From: Gammaproteobacteria bacterium
GTDB taxonomy: Bacteria; Pseudomonadota; Gammaproteobacteria; Enterobacterales; Alteromonadaceae
Direction of reading: 5' to 3'
Length of the DNA stretch: 36,473 bases
Assembly (NCBI GenBank): GCA_013373245.1
Contig: JABXID010000093.1
Location: 1 to 36,473, forward strand
Shown here: positions 7,454 through 17,164 of the stretch, in pieces
How the letters are laid out: each line of letters opens with the position of its first letter
Position numbering within the stretch: position 1 is the stretch's first letter
Translations under genes and position numbers: made by a program
The notes under the pieces: generated by a model
Seen by the model: the letters and a program-made list of their open reading frames with translations, nothing else
Database searches by the model: none
Told to the model about the DNA's origin: nothing

Positions 7454-9568
7454 TTAAAACGTTTGATTGGTCGCAGCCATGGAACGTAATTGTTCCGTTG
7501 GCGCAAAACGGCTGCCATATTTTTCCGCTAATTCGTCTGCACGTTCAACAAAAGCTTTAACACCATATGAGTTAATGAACTGAAGTGTACCCCCTGTCCA
7601 TGTTGGGTAACCTAAACCAAAAATTGAACCAATATTGGCATCACCAACCGAACGCAGAACCCCTTCTTCATAGATTCGCACCGTTTCCATTGCCATGGTA
7701 AATAATAAGCGATCTTTTATGTCTTGCAGTGGGATACTTGTGTCAGACTGCTTAAACATTTTGTTTAATTCAGGCCAGATATGTTTTGCTTCGCCTTTCG
7801 GGTAATTGTAATAGCCCGCTCCATGCAATTTACCAGAACGCTCAATCGCCACCATTTTAGCAATCACGGCTTCACCAGGGTGAGATGATACGGTCTTACC
7901 TTCTGCGATTAAATCAGCTTCAGTTTGTTTAGCTATTTTATCAATTAAGGTAAAGCTAACTTCATCGGTAACAGCCAATGGACCAACAGGGAAACCTGCC
8001 AACCAAGCAGCATTTTCAATTTCGGCCGCATCTGCCTGATGAAGCAAAATAGCGCCTTCCTTAACAAACGTTTCAAAGACACGAGACGTATAAAATCCGC
8101 GACTATCATTCACCACTATTGGCGTTTTACCAATTTGTAACGTTAAGTCATATGCTTTAGCCAGTGTTTCATCGTCGGTCTTGTCACCCATAATAATCTC
8201 AACCAATGGCATTTTGTCGACAGGCGAGAAGAAATGAATACCAATGAATTTTTCAGGGCGACATGAGGCTTCTGCCAAGCCGCTTATTGGTAAGGTTGAA
8301 GTATTCGACCCAAATACGGCAGAATCAGCTATGACCGCTTCTGTCTCTTGAGTAACTTTCGCTTTAAGCCCTCGATCTTCAAATACAGCTTCAATAACCA
8401 ACTCACAACCTGCAAGCTCGTCTGCACTGTCTGTTGCAGTTATTAAATCAAGCGTGGCATTCATTTTTTCTAAGGTTGCACGGCCTTTATCAAGACGCTT
8501 CTGAAGAAGTTTTCTAGTGTAATCTTTGCCCTTTTCAGCAGATTCCATAGACACATCTTTTAGGACAACTTGTATACCTTTTACGGCACAAGCGTATGCA
8601 ATACCAGCGCCCATCATACCAGCGCCTAACACACCAATTTTAGTGAATTTTGTCTTATCAGCCTTAGGTCGATTTTTACCCGATTTGATTTCGTTTTGTT
8701 GATACCAAAAAGTATTGATTAAGTTTTTCGATACTTGATTGCACGCTAAGCTAACGAGATAGCGACTTTCAATACGGCATGCAGTATCAAAATCAACTTG
8801 TGAGCCTTCGACCATAGTAGCTAAAATGGCTTGTGGTGCAGGCAATGTCCCTTTGGTTGCGCTTTTCACCATTGCACCAGCTACAGGAAGCGATAAACGT
8901 GATTTCGCTAAACCAGGAATTTTATATCCTTTGACGTCATAAGGTTGCACCATTTCTGGATTCGCTTTGATCCACTCAATGGCCTTAGCCAACATTTGTT
9001 CTTCATTGTCAGCCAGGTCATTAATTAGACCAATTTTATGCCCTTCATCTGGACGGAATAGTTTACCTTGAGTCAAATACGGCATAGCCACATCCAAACC
9101 AAGCATACGAACAAGACGAGTAATACCGCCAGCACCAGGCAATAATCCCCAGTTTACTTCTGGTACACCTAAGGTAACTTTAGGACTGTTAATAGCCACT
9201 CGATAATGGCTCGCTAGAACCACTTCTAAACCACCACCAAGTGCAGCACCATTAATACAGGCAACAACTGGCTTACCTAGGCATTCTAACTTACGAAAGT
9301 CCCCTTTCATTTGCTCTAGGAAGTTGTATAAATCACCTGCGGTTTCTTTGCTCGTCTGGTATAACATGTCTATGTCGCCACCAGCAAAAAAAGTCGACTT
9401 AGCGGAGCGCAAGACAACACCGACACAATCATCATTTTCAAGCTTATTGACCACTTCAGATAACGAGGTAAAAAATTCATTATCCATTAAATTAACCGGC
9501 GAATTAGGTTTATCAAACGTTAAGTGAGCAATTTGATTTTCATCTTTATTATATTGAATACAGCTCAT
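7454..9568 (-). CDS. FadJ/FadB-like enoyl-CoA hydratase / 3-hydroxyacyl-CoA dehydrogenase
   Basis: A 704-residue two-domain enzyme catalysing hydration of enoyl-CoA and NAD-dependent oxidation of the hydroxyacyl-CoA. The N-terminal crotonase domain has both catalytic glutamates: Glu115 in GAALGGGLEVVLAS and Glu137 in LGVPEVNWGLLPGAGG. The C-terminal dehydrogenase has the Rossmann motif IGVLGAGMMGAGIA (about 311-324), His445 in GIHFFSPV, the partner Glu in KMPLVEII, and a second helical domain near the C-terminus. It lies 12 bp behind the thiolase gene with AAGGAG before its ATG. The arrangement resembles FadJ, but orthology to fadJ itself cannot be fixed without a tree, so no symbol is given. 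Confidence 0.92.
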   Translation of the reverse strand: MSCIQYNKDENQIAHLTFDKPNSPVNLMDNEFFTSLSEVVNKLENDDCVGVVLRSAKSTFFAGGDIDMLYQTSKETAGDLYNFLEQMKGDFRKLECLGKPVVACINGAALGGGLEVVLASHYRVAINSPKVTLGVPEVNWGLLPGAGGITRLVRMLGLDVAMPYLTQGKLFRPDEGHKIGLINDLADNEEQMLAKAIEWIKANPEMVQPYDVKGYKIPGLAKSRLSLPVAGAMVKSATKGTLPAPQAILATMVEGSQVDFDTACRIESRYLVSLACNQVSKNLINTFWYQQNEIKSGKNRPKADKTKFTKIGVLGAGMMGAGIAYACAVKGIQVVLKDVSMESAEKGKDYTRKLLQKRLDKGRATLEKMNATLDLITATDSADELAGCELVIEAVFEDRGLKAKVTQETEAVIADSAVFGSNTSTLPISGLAEASCRPEKFIGIHFFSPVDKMPLVEIIMGDKTDDETLAKAYDLTLQIGKTPIVVNDSRGFYTSRVFETFVKEGAILLHQADAAEIENAAWLAGFPVGPLAVTDEVSFTLIDKIAKQTEADLIAEGKTVSSHPGEAVIAKMVAIERSGKLHGAGYYNYPKGEAKHIWPELNKMFKQSDTSIPLQDIKDRLLFTMAMETVRIYEEGVLRSVGDANIGSIFGLGYPTWTGGTLQFINSYGVKAFVERADELAEKYGSRFAPTEQLRSMAATNQTF

Positions 9569-9580
9569 TTCAAATTCTCC

Positions 9581-10786
9581 TTACACACGTTCAATAATTG
9601 TTGCGATACCAATACCACCGCCAACACATAATGTTGCCATACCTGTTTTTAAGTTACGTGCTTCTAATTCGTCTAGTAACGTACCTAAAATCATTGCGCC
9701 CGTTGCACCTAATGGGTGACCCATAGCAATAGAGCCTCCGTTTACATTGACCTTGTCATGAGAAACATTGAGATCGTCCATAAAACGCATAACAACCGAT
9801 GCAAACGCTTCATTGACTTCATAAAGATCAATATCTTCGGGCTTCATTCCCGCAATATTTAACGCTTTTTGAGCTGCTGGACCTGGGCCTGTCAGCATAA
9901 TCGTTGGATCAGTTCCCACTAATGCCGTTGATACAATACGAGCACGAGGCTTAAGGCCATACTGATCAATCGCTGTTTGTGAACCGATAAGCACCGCGGC
10001 TGCACCATCAACAATGCCCGATGAATTTCCTGGAGTGTGCATATGATTGATGTTTTCCACGTGCGGGTATTTTTCTTTGATGATATTTTTAAAGCCCATA
10101 TCAGCAAATTTTTGGAATGACGGTTTTAACTGACCTAATGTGTCAGTTGAAGCATCTGGACGAATTAACTCGTCATGAGTCAAGATTTCAAAACCATTTT
10201 GGTCGACGACCGGAATAACGGATTTTGCAAAAGCATTCTTTTGCCACGCCGCAGCAGCACGTTTGTGTGATTCAGCGGCAAACGCATCGACGTCTTCACG
10301 ACTATAACCGCCCAGTGTGGCAATAAGATCAGCGCCTATACCTTGTGGCATAAAGCCTGTATTCATATTGGTTTCTGGATCATTAGCCCAAGCACCTCCA
10401 TCTGAGCCCATTGGGCATCGCGACATAGACTCAACGCCACCAGCCACAATCAAATGCTCCCAGCCAGAACGTGCTTTCATCGCAGCCATATTGACCGCTT
10501 CTAAACCAGAAGCACAAAAACGATTAATGGTTACACCGGCGCAATTGTCATCCCACCCTGCGGCGATTGCAGCTATTTTTGCAATATCTGCACCTTGATC
10601 GCCCAAAGGGGTCACACAACCCATAACGATATCGTCCACATCGAAAGTATTAAATTGGTTACGAGATTGAAGCGTATTTAAAAGATTAGATAATAGTGTA
10701 ATAGGTTTAACTTCATGCAACGAGCCGTTGGCCTTGCCACGACCTCTAGGGGTGCGAATTGCATCAAAAATGAAAGCGTCTGACAT
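9581..10786 (-). CDS. Acetyl-CoA C-acyltransferase (thiolase), first gene of the operon
   Basis: This enzyme cleaves 3-ketoacyl-CoA to acetyl-CoA (or propionyl-CoA for 2-methyl chains) and a shortened acyl-CoA. The 401-residue product has all catalytic elements: nucleophile Cys91 in [10 protein letters not shown], His357 in [14 protein letters not shown], and Cys387 in [22 protein letters not shown] at the N-terminus is typical of the FadI/PhaA-like group. GGAG six bases before the ATG supports the start. It opens a five-gene minus-strand run with gaps of 12, 21, -8 and 38 bp. The 112-bp gap upstream should hold the operon promoter and contains an inverted repeat next to the AraC gene. Confidence 0.93.
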   Translation of the reverse strand: MSDAFIFDAIRTPRGRGKANGSLHEVKPITLLSNLLNTLQSRNQFNTFDVDDIVMGCVTPLGDQGADIAKIAAIAAGWDDNCAGVTINRFCASGLEAVNMAAMKARSGWEHLIVAGGVESMSRCPMGSDGGAWANDPETNMNTGFMPQGIGADLIATLGGYSREDVDAFAAESHKRAAAAWQKNAFAKSVIPVVDQNGFEILTHDELIRPDASTDTLGQLKPSFQKFADMGFKNIIKEKYPHVENINHMHTPGNSSGIVDGAAAVLIGSQTAIDQYGLKPRARIVSTALVGTDPTIMLTGPGPAAQKALNIAGMKPEDIDLYEVNEAFASVVMRFMDDLNVSHDKVNVNGGSIAMGHPLGATGAMILGTLLDELEARNLKTGMATLCVGGGIGIATIIERV

Positions 10787-10863
10787 GTGTCACTCCAACT
10801 AAATTAATTGCACCAATAGTGTGCCATTAGTTAGATAATAACTATGACTCCAACTAGCAGTTT

Positions 10864-10900
10864 AGTGACAAAAATTATCAGCGTGTATAAGTTTGTCACT
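10864..10900. promoter_or_regulatory. Inverted repeat between AraC regulator and thiolase operon
   Basis: AGTGACAAA (10864-10872) and TTTGTCACT (10892-10900) form perfect 9-bp arms separated by 19 bp. It touches the AraC stop codon and lies upstream of the thiolase start. It could be a regulator site or a weak terminator; no T-run follows. Confidence 0.4.
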
Positions 10901-11900
10901 ACATAGGTGATTGGCGGATCTGACTGGGAGTATGATTGAACCACTTTTTAAATTTACGATAAAAAACGCTAGGATCGTTGAAACCCAATTCAGCAGTAAT
11001 TTGTTGGTTTGATAAGTTGGTTTTCGTAACCAAATCATACGCGCGCGACTTTTGAATAGCATCAACTTGTGCCTTAAATTTAGTCCCTTCTGCCCGTAAT
11101 TTACGGATAAGGCTCTGCTCACTGCAGCAAAAATAATCCGCAGCGTCAGTCAATGTTACCTGATTGAGGTTTTCTTGATTTAATAGAAAGTCTTTCAGTT
11201 GTCGCTTAATAGATACTTCTTCTTGGTAATGGCTAAGCAAACACTCAGGGACATTTATAAGGAAAAGATTCAGGTTGCTGACACTTTGTTTTATCGGTTG
11301 CCGTAATTCACTGAGTGCGAAACTAAATTGATTTGTTGCCTGATCGAACGCTATTTCCTGCCGGTAGATGTGCTCGATTTCTTTATAGAAACTAGGCCTA
11401 GCGAATCGAAATGAAACACTCGTCAGTGGCAATGTTTTGTTAATTAACCAACTAATCCATCGCCAAACAATCGTCATCATGAACGATACAAAGTAGCCAG
11501 CTTTTTCATTATCTAAGTCAGTAAAAGTAAAATGCACACTCGCTGTATCACCTTTCTTTTCTAAGCTCCACTTTATTTGCGGGTTCAAAAGCCGATAAAA
11601 CTCTATACAACGAATAAGCGCTTGTTCAAATGTTACGCATGTTATACAGGCGTGGCACATCATGTGGAAACTACCTTTTCCAAGCGGTTGTGAAAGTTGG
11701 CCAAAACTCTCTTGATTATGGAATTTGGTGGTTAAAGTTAATAATTCAGCATACTGGTCGGCGCTTAATTGATGTCCACTAGTGTTTAACACCTCATCGG
11801 GTATTTTTACCCGATGACGGATCTTTTCAATAAGTTTTGGTTCATTTGCTATAGACGCAAAATGCCACTGAATAAACTCATTAGGAATGTAATTAACCAC
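10899..11900 (-). CDS. AraC-family regulator with arabinose-binding-like N-domain (OruR/ArgR type)
   Basis: A 333-residue cytoplasmic regulator. The N-terminal two thirds look like the Arabinose_bd domain (PF12625 type) common in regulators of fatty-acid and amino-acid catabolism. The C-terminal HTH_18 pair is seen in VTLTDAADYFCCSEQSLIRKL and NQQITAELGFNDPSVFYRKFK followed by WFNHTPSQIR. It is on the same strand as, and 112 bp upstream of, the thiolase operon, which is its likely target. The inverted repeat at its 3' end could be its site. The effector, perhaps an acyl-CoA or free acid, is inferred only from context. Confidence 0.88.
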   Translation of the reverse strand: MVNYIPNEFIQWHFASIANEPKLIEKIRHRVKIPDEVLNTSGHQLSADQYAELLTLTTKFHNQESFGQLSQPLGKGSFHMMCHACITCVTFEQALIRCIEFYRLLNPQIKWSLEKKGDTASVHFTFTDLDNEKAGYFVSFMMTIVWRWISWLINKTLPLTSVSFRFARPSFYKEIEHIYRQEIAFDQATNQFSFALSELRQPIKQSVSNLNLFLINVPECLLSHYQEEVSIKRQLKDFLLNQENLNQVTLTDAADYFCCSEQSLIRKLRAEGTKFKAQVDAIQKSRAYDLVTKTNLSNQQITAELGFNDPSVFYRKFKKWFNHTPSQIRQSPM

Positions 11901-12109
11901 AGATAATTCACCTTACACTGCTAATAGAATCAACAACTTTCTCCGAGATAAACTCGTTTCTAGTTATACATAAGGATTTTATCTAAATACAGGAAATTAT
12001 ATCCAGATAAATGTTTTCCTTAACTTTATGGTAATTACAAATGTTCGGATGGTATGCCGCTTTTGGGCACATGTTTTTGACTACAAGCTTATATTTCACT
12101 CCAATATTA

Positions 12110-13123
12110 TCAATATTGGGCTTGAACCTGATGCTGATAGCCAAATAAACCGGTTAGGCCGCCAGTCATTAAAAATACATTATGCTCTTTCAAAAGTGGT
12201 GAGCTATTTTCAAGCAAGTCAAGAAAGTAATTAAATGCTTTGCCGCTATAACATGGATCAAACAGTATGGCCTCTTCTGCTATACCTGTTTTTATTGCTT
12301 GCCATGTACCTTGTGAAGGAATGCCATAACCTTCACCAATGTATCCATCATCGATATTGATTAATTCGTCCCAATTAATATCTGGTAGCGCCAGTACTTG
12401 AGCAAGCTCTAAACACAACTCACGCACCATTTCAGCTAACACCTCTTTTGGATGCAAAACGCTGCACCCTAATATTTTCACGTCCCTTTTTGCCAAAGCA
12501 AAACCAGCAATTAAGCCTGCTTGAGTGCCTGCACTGCCAGAGGCGAGAGTCACTGTAGCTGAATTAATGCCTTCAAGCTCAAATTGCTCCGCCATTTCCA
12601 AAGCCGCGCTAACATACCCTAGCGCCCCTATAGCACTTGAACCGCCCATACAAATTTCGAACGGCTTTTCTCCCGTCTTTTGTTCAATATCTGCAGCGAA
12701 TTCTCTAATACGTTCATTCACCGACTTGCCTGCTGAAAACACTTTAATATTAGCGTCACACAGCTTATCAATCACTACGTTACCATTTTGACTATAATGC
12801 TCATTAACAATGGGGACTGCATCTACCAACGCTAAATAGCTGTCCATCCCTAACATTTTTGCACAGATAGCGGTTGCTGCCGCGTGATTTGATTGAATGC
12901 CACCACCTGTAATAACACTTTTAGCGCCATTGTTTTTTGCTTCAGCTAATAAATATTCAAGTTTACGTACCTTATTGCCTCCAATACCGACGCCACTCAA
13001 ATCATCTCTTTTTACTAATAAGGCTTTATCATAACGCAATGAAAGATTCTTCAATTCATGCAGTGGCGTTGCACCTTTTAACAAGTGTTCTTTTGGTATG
13101 GAGTTAAAAGCGTCTTTACTCAT
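12110..13123 (-). CDS. PLP-dependent D-cysteine desulfhydrase / ACC deaminase family enzyme
   Basis: A 337-residue fold-type II PLP enzyme. The cofactor lysine is Lys51 in GGNKVRKLEYLLAEA. Substrate-loop and phosphate motifs follow in GGGIQSNHAAATA and ASGSAGTQAGLI, with GEGYGIPSQG and FDPCYSGKA further on. The family includes D-cysteine desulfhydrase (DcyD), L-cysteate sulfo-lyase (CuyA) and ACC deaminase, and sequence reading alone cannot choose between them. All act by alpha,beta-elimination or ring opening and give pyruvate or 2-oxobutyrate plus ammonia. Its ATG overlaps the end of the NhaC-like gene by 8 bp (ATGAGTAA) with AAGGAG inside that gene, so transporter and enzyme are translationally coupled and probably share a substrate. 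Confidence 0.85.
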   Translation of the reverse strand: MSKDAFNSIPKEHLLKGATPLHELKNLSLRYDKALLVKRDDLSGVGIGGNKVRKLEYLLAEAKNNGAKSVITGGGIQSNHAAATAICAKMLGMDSYLALVDAVPIVNEHYSQNGNVVIDKLCDANIKVFSAGKSVNERIREFAADIEQKTGEKPFEICMGGSSAIGALGYVSAALEMAEQFELEGINSATVTLASGSAGTQAGLIAGFALAKRDVKILGCSVLHPKEVLAEMVRELCLELAQVLALPDINWDELINIDDGYIGEGYGIPSQGTWQAIKTGIAEEAILFDPCYSGKAFNYFLDLLENSSPLLKEHNVFLMTGGLTGLFGYQHQVQAQY

Positions 13124-14567
13124 TGGAAGCTGCTCCTTTTATCGCCTCTTCTTTTTCAAATTGAGCACCACGGCCTGTTAATATACTAAATAACATAATG
13201 CACCAAATAGCGACTGGGTATACAGTAATGAATAAGAAGGTAGTAGGTTCAGGCAACGTTAAATAAGGGTATTTTGACAATAATGGTGTTACTGTCATGA
13301 TCATTAATAATGGCCAGATATGCCAAGGGATAATGAAACTAAAGCTATTTGCTGTCGCGTCTAATATATTAGCTCGACGAACCGGATGGATTCTGTGTTT
13401 TTTGCCCAGTTCATTGACAATTGGACCGCCTATTACCGTAATTCGAGCCACTAACCCAATCAGTAAGAAGTTTAAAAACCACACTAAACTAAACATAGTA
13501 AGCTCTGAGCTTTTCGCAGTTTTACCAAACTGATGGCTTAACGATGCCACTAATTTATCCAGCAAACCATATGCTTTTAAGATGCCATAAGCTCCCATCA
13601 TCATGATTATCATGACAATAGTTTCTAGATTATTCTTCACTCCAGCCACCAATAAACCAGTGGGTTGAGAGCCTTCGATGTAAAATACTTGTTCGACTGA
13701 AATTTGATCCGTTAGCACAGCCAACAACAGACCAACGACAATACCCAACGCTAGTGAATCGAACACTGATCGGCCTTTTATTGCACTGACAATAACCACA
13801 AGCATAGGGGTCAACATAACAAGTCCAATGGCGTTTTGATCAGGTAACATTGCCAAAGATGGTGTTGCACTAACAATATCAGGAGCAAATGCACCTAGCA
13901 GCCAATAACATAAACAACTAATTAAAAAAGCAGGAATTGCGTATTGCAACCTACCTTTTACTACATCACTAATATCGGCACTGCCTTCGCGATGATAATA
14001 TTTTTGCGTGCTGGATGAGATAATAGTTGTGTCGGATACTGGTGCAAAATGATCGCCAGTTGCAGCACCACTTAAGATAGCCGCTAATGTCAACATAGGA
14101 TCGGCTCCAATAGCTGCAGAAGCCGGGTAAAATACAGGGGTCATTACCATTATTGTGCCAACTGATGTCCCCATTGCGGTGCCCAATACCGAACAGGCAA
14201 TATAAACAAATACAATAAATCCAGCTGGACCTAAATCGATAACACTAGCCAGCCATGTCAAACCACCAGTTAGTTGTGATTCAGTTAGCAATTCGGCGTA
14301 AACACCAACAATAAGGAACAACTTAAATATAAGTAATCCCGTAGGATCGGCTAGCGCTTGCGTTACAGTTTTCCAATAATGACTTTTGTTTCTGGCTAGA
14401 AATGAAGTAAAAACAATGCCAACTAGGCCGGTGACTATCATCAAAGAAGATGAAAAGACCCCCATAACACTTAGCACTATTGCGGGTAATACCATGATAA
14501 CTAAAGGTAAGGCAGATACGTAATCGCCAAAGTAGAAGTCGGATTGAGACGTTGCTGATTTTTTCAT
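13116..14567 (-). CDS. NhaC-family Na+/H+ antiporter or substrate transporter
   Basis: An inner-membrane protein of 483 residues from the chosen start, with about 12 hydrophobic segments. The NhaC-family core is clear: GTSVGTIMVMTPVFYPA, SGAATGDHFAPVSDTTIIS and later ANSFSFIIPWHIWPLL. Although the family is named for antiport, members also exchange organic acids or amino acids (malate/lactate type). Coupling to a PLP lyase suggests uptake of that enzyme's substrate. The frame stays open up to GTG-free codons and an ATG at 14609, but that extension would be encoded by a terminator hairpin (14572-14603), so ATG 14567 (MKKSATSQSD) is preferred. No clear Shine-Dalgarno is seen. Confidence 0.85.
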   Translation of the reverse strand: MKKSATSQSDFYFGDYVSALPLVIMVLPAIVLSVMGVFSSSLMIVTGLVGIVFTSFLARNKSHYWKTVTQALADPTGLLIFKLFLIVGVYAELLTESQLTGGLTWLASVIDLGPAGFIVFVYIACSVLGTAMGTSVGTIMVMTPVFYPASAAIGADPMLTLAAILSGAATGDHFAPVSDTTIISSSTQKYYHREGSADISDVVKGRLQYAIPAFLISCLCYWLLGAFAPDIVSATPSLAMLPDQNAIGLVMLTPMLVVIVSAIKGRSVFDSLALGIVVGLLLAVLTDQISVEQVFYIEGSQPTGLLVAGVKNNLETIVMIIMMMGAYGILKAYGLLDKLVASLSHQFGKTAKSSELTMFSLVWFLNFLLIGLVARITVIGGPIVNELGKKHRIHPVRRANILDATANSFSFIIPWHIWPLLMIMTVTPLLSKYPYLTLPEPTTFLFITVYPVAIWCIMLFSILTGRGAQFEKEEAIKGAASNE

Positions 14568-14571
14568 ATTT

Positions 14572-14603
14572 AAAAACACGCTATTGCACTTGGCAATAGC
14601 GTG
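14572..14603 (-). terminator. Intrinsic terminator/attenuator between TBDR and NhaC genes
   Basis: Perfect 11-bp arms CACGCTATTGC (14577-14587) and GCAATAGCGTG (14593-14603) with a 5-nt loop are followed on the minus strand by TTTTT. It lies 13 bp after the receptor stop and just before the transporter start. It probably lowers downstream expression relative to the receptor. Confidence 0.8.
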
Positions 14604-14615
14604 TACCACTTAATG

Positions 14616-16958
14616 TTATTGAAATGAATAAGTAAAAGTTAAATTCCAAGTCATTGGCTCACCATATAAGGTATACATACCTCTTAAGCCATTGTCTCGT
14701 AATACTGTTCTATACTCTTCATCCAATAGGTTTTTAACAGAAAAAGTAACTTTATAAATTTCAGATTCATCCATTAGACTTACGCGTGCATTTGCAAGGC
14801 CAAAGCCGGGCTCTGTTAACAAAGCTTTTTCTGCTTCTTGAGTGACCAAGTTTAGGTCTCGTTCCGAGCGATAACTATAATCTAATGCCCCTAACAATAA
14901 CCAATCGTTAGTAATATAACTCTCGTAATTTACGCTAGCAATACCAGTAAATTTAGAGTAATTGGGAGTATTGGTGCCCTCAATCGGCATCTCCGGCATA
15001 CCAGGTATTGTTGCACTCACCATATCACTGTCGGTAATCTCAGAATCGGTATATCCAAGATTAACGTTAAGAGTCAATGATTCTGATAATAAATATGTTA
15101 GGTCTAGTTCTGCACCATGTGCGTTTACGTCACCAATATTAGTTAAACGGCTTACTGGGTTTTCACCAGTTGTCGTAGCAGTTTGTTGAACATCACTACG
15201 ATCGTAAAAGAACGCTGCACCATTTAATCTCATGCGGCGTTCCATTAAGTCACTTTTAAAGCCAACTTCATAAGCCATGATTTGCTCTGAATCATAAGGT
15301 GTTAAGTCGTCAGCACTGAATACAATACCACCGTAAAAACCACCCGTTTTAAAACCTTTTGAAACACTGGCATATGTCATCACATTCTCACTGATGTTAT
15401 ATTCAATAGCCAATTTACCACTTGTGTCATTAAAGCTTTTTTCCAAGTTAATATCATCGATGCCAGGGAAAAACATTGAGCTGCCATCTGCATAACCCAA
15501 ACTCTCAGAGCCGCTAAACGACTTAGTTGCATCCGTGTAACGCAGTTCACCCACTAAATTTACATTTGGTTGTATACGCCATTCACCGTGACCATACACT
15601 GCAAATGCTTCAGTTTTTTGTTCATAGTCTTGGAATAAGCTAACTGGTCCACCTAATGCGCCAAATGCTAGTGGCAATAGACCTTCAGAGCCGTATGCTC
15701 CAGAATCTTCTACAATATCATCTTCAGCGTAATTAACGCCTAAAATCCAGTTGTATGTCGACGAACCATTAAAAGCTAAACGAAACTCTTGTGACCAAGA
15801 ATCAATATAAGAAACGTAATCTAACTCAGCATATTCGATTGGAATGGAGTCTAAATCGACAAAGCGTCGATAATCCATCGAGTCCGCAGCTGTGATTGAT
15901 GTTAGAGTGTAATCTGCAAAATTATAAGCGGCTTGAAAACTTGAGCCGTTCCAACTGTTTTCTAAGAAACTCGGTGTTGTACTAGCTGAATTATAGCGGT
16001 CCCCCTGTAGGTTATAATCGGCAGAAATTGCACTATCGACAAAGGCACAACCTGGAGTAGTACCCTGACCACTTAACACGGAGTCACATAAGCCGAAACT
16101 AAACACCGAAGCATTGACGTTGGCTACTGTTGGCCCCGCAACGAACGTGCCTACAGCTCTTAGCAGCGGTGTTTCAGAATTGTCTTCACCACTATGCATT
16201 TTGAACAACACTGATAAATCGTCACTTGGATCATACTTAAATATTACTCTTGAAGCCCATTGATCAATTTCACCATGGTCAAAATCACCAGTTGTACTAG
16301 TAAACTGCCTATCATCACTAGTTATAGATTTTAACGATACTCGAACCGCTGAGTTATCAGAAACTGCGGTTCCGACTGCACCTTCTAAGGTTGTTTTACC
16401 ATAAGTTCCAATACCAGCATGAATATAACCGTTTGTACCATCATCTACGTCTGGTTGTTTTGAAATAACTTGTACAGCACCTGAAATAGTATTGCGGCCA
16501 TAAAGACCACCTTGCGGACCTTTTAAAAATTCTACTCGCTCCAAATCAAACATCGATAAATCCGCTGAGGCGATATTAGGCTGATACACTTCATCGATAT
16601 AAAAAGCAGTTGTCGGGCTGTCATTAACTCGGAAATTCTGAAGACCTACGCCCCTAACAACGATGATAGGTAAGCCACCACCAGTCACATTTACTGAACT
16701 TATGTTTGCAATTGAATTAGTCAGATCTTCTGCTTTATCAATACCTTTATCTCTAAGTTTATCACCACCTATCGAAGTAACCGCAACGCCAATATCCTGA
16801 GTGCTCTGGATTCGTTTTTGTGATGTTACGACAATTTTTTCAATCTCTAATTTTGCTTTGCTATCGCTGCTTTGTTCGTCATTAGCAAGCGCTTGCCCTA
16901 TTGAACTACTTAGCAGGGTTAACATAGCCGCTGGATAAGTCAATTTAGTCAATTTCAC
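14616..16958 (-). CDS. TonB-dependent outer-membrane receptor
   Basis: A 780-residue receptor for energised uptake across the outer membrane. It has a signal peptide (about 1-25, cleaved after GQALA), a TonB-box-like IEKIVVTS (about 39-46), a plug domain to about 170 with RVEFLKGPQGGLYGRNTISG, and a beta-barrel ending in an aromatic residue (WNLTFTYSFQ). The style (VVTSQKR, few hallmark siderophore features) fits the Alteromonadales and sphingomonad receptors used for organic substrates. Downstream, after a hairpin, come the NhaC-like and PLP-enzyme genes; divergently, 206 bp away, lies a MmyB-type regulator. The receptor therefore probably imports the compound processed by this locus. Substrate unknown. 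Confidence 0.93.
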   Translation of the reverse strand: MKLTKLTYPAAMLTLLSSSIGQALANDEQSSDSKAKLEIEKIVVTSQKRIQSTQDIGVAVTSIGGDKLRDKGIDKAEDLTNSIANISSVNVTGGGLPIIVVRGVGLQNFRVNDSPTTAFYIDEVYQPNIASADLSMFDLERVEFLKGPQGGLYGRNTISGAVQVISKQPDVDDGTNGYIHAGIGTYGKTTLEGAVGTAVSDNSAVRVSLKSITSDDRQFTSTTGDFDHGEIDQWASRVIFKYDPSDDLSVLFKMHSGEDNSETPLLRAVGTFVAGPTVANVNASVFSFGLCDSVLSGQGTTPGCAFVDSAISADYNLQGDRYNSASTTPSFLENSWNGSSFQAAYNFADYTLTSITAADSMDYRRFVDLDSIPIEYAELDYVSYIDSWSQEFRLAFNGSSTYNWILGVNYAEDDIVEDSGAYGSEGLLPLAFGALGGPVSLFQDYEQKTEAFAVYGHGEWRIQPNVNLVGELRYTDATKSFSGSESLGYADGSSMFFPGIDDINLEKSFNDTSGKLAIEYNISENVMTYASVSKGFKTGGFYGGIVFSADDLTPYDSEQIMAYEVGFKSDLMERRMRLNGAAFFYDRSDVQQTATTTGENPVSRLTNIGDVNAHGAELDLTYLLSESLTLNVNLGYTDSEITDSDMVSATIPGMPEMPIEGTNTPNYSKFTGIASVNYESYITNDWLLLGALDYSYRSERDLNLVTQEAEKALLTEPGFGLANARVSLMDESEIYKVTFSVKNLLDEEYRTVLRDNGLRGMYTLYGEPMTWNLTFTYSFQ

Positions 16959-17164
16959 TGTCTCTTCCCCTTCAATTTACTAGTCTTAATTGTTATTGTA
17001 TGCAGACTTAACCTAATAAAAGGTTTCATAATTGATTGTGGTTAGTATATTTAACATACACCATGACATAATAAGTCCGGTTGCTAGAAATAACTTGAAG
17101 CACCCGATAAATAAGGCTTTACAAGCAATATTTTTTTAGTTTGTAGTTAAAAGTACCCAATAAC

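Noticed and set aside
12101-12119. CCAATATT/AATATTGG inverted repeat at the end of the PLP-enzyme gene as a terminator
   Set aside because: The stem is AT-rich and is not followed by a T-run on the minus strand; possible but unsupported.
14568-14609. ATG at 14609 as NhaC start
   Set aside because: The first 14 codons would be made by the terminator hairpin of the receptor gene and are not transporter-like; MKKSATSQ at 14567 is a natural start.
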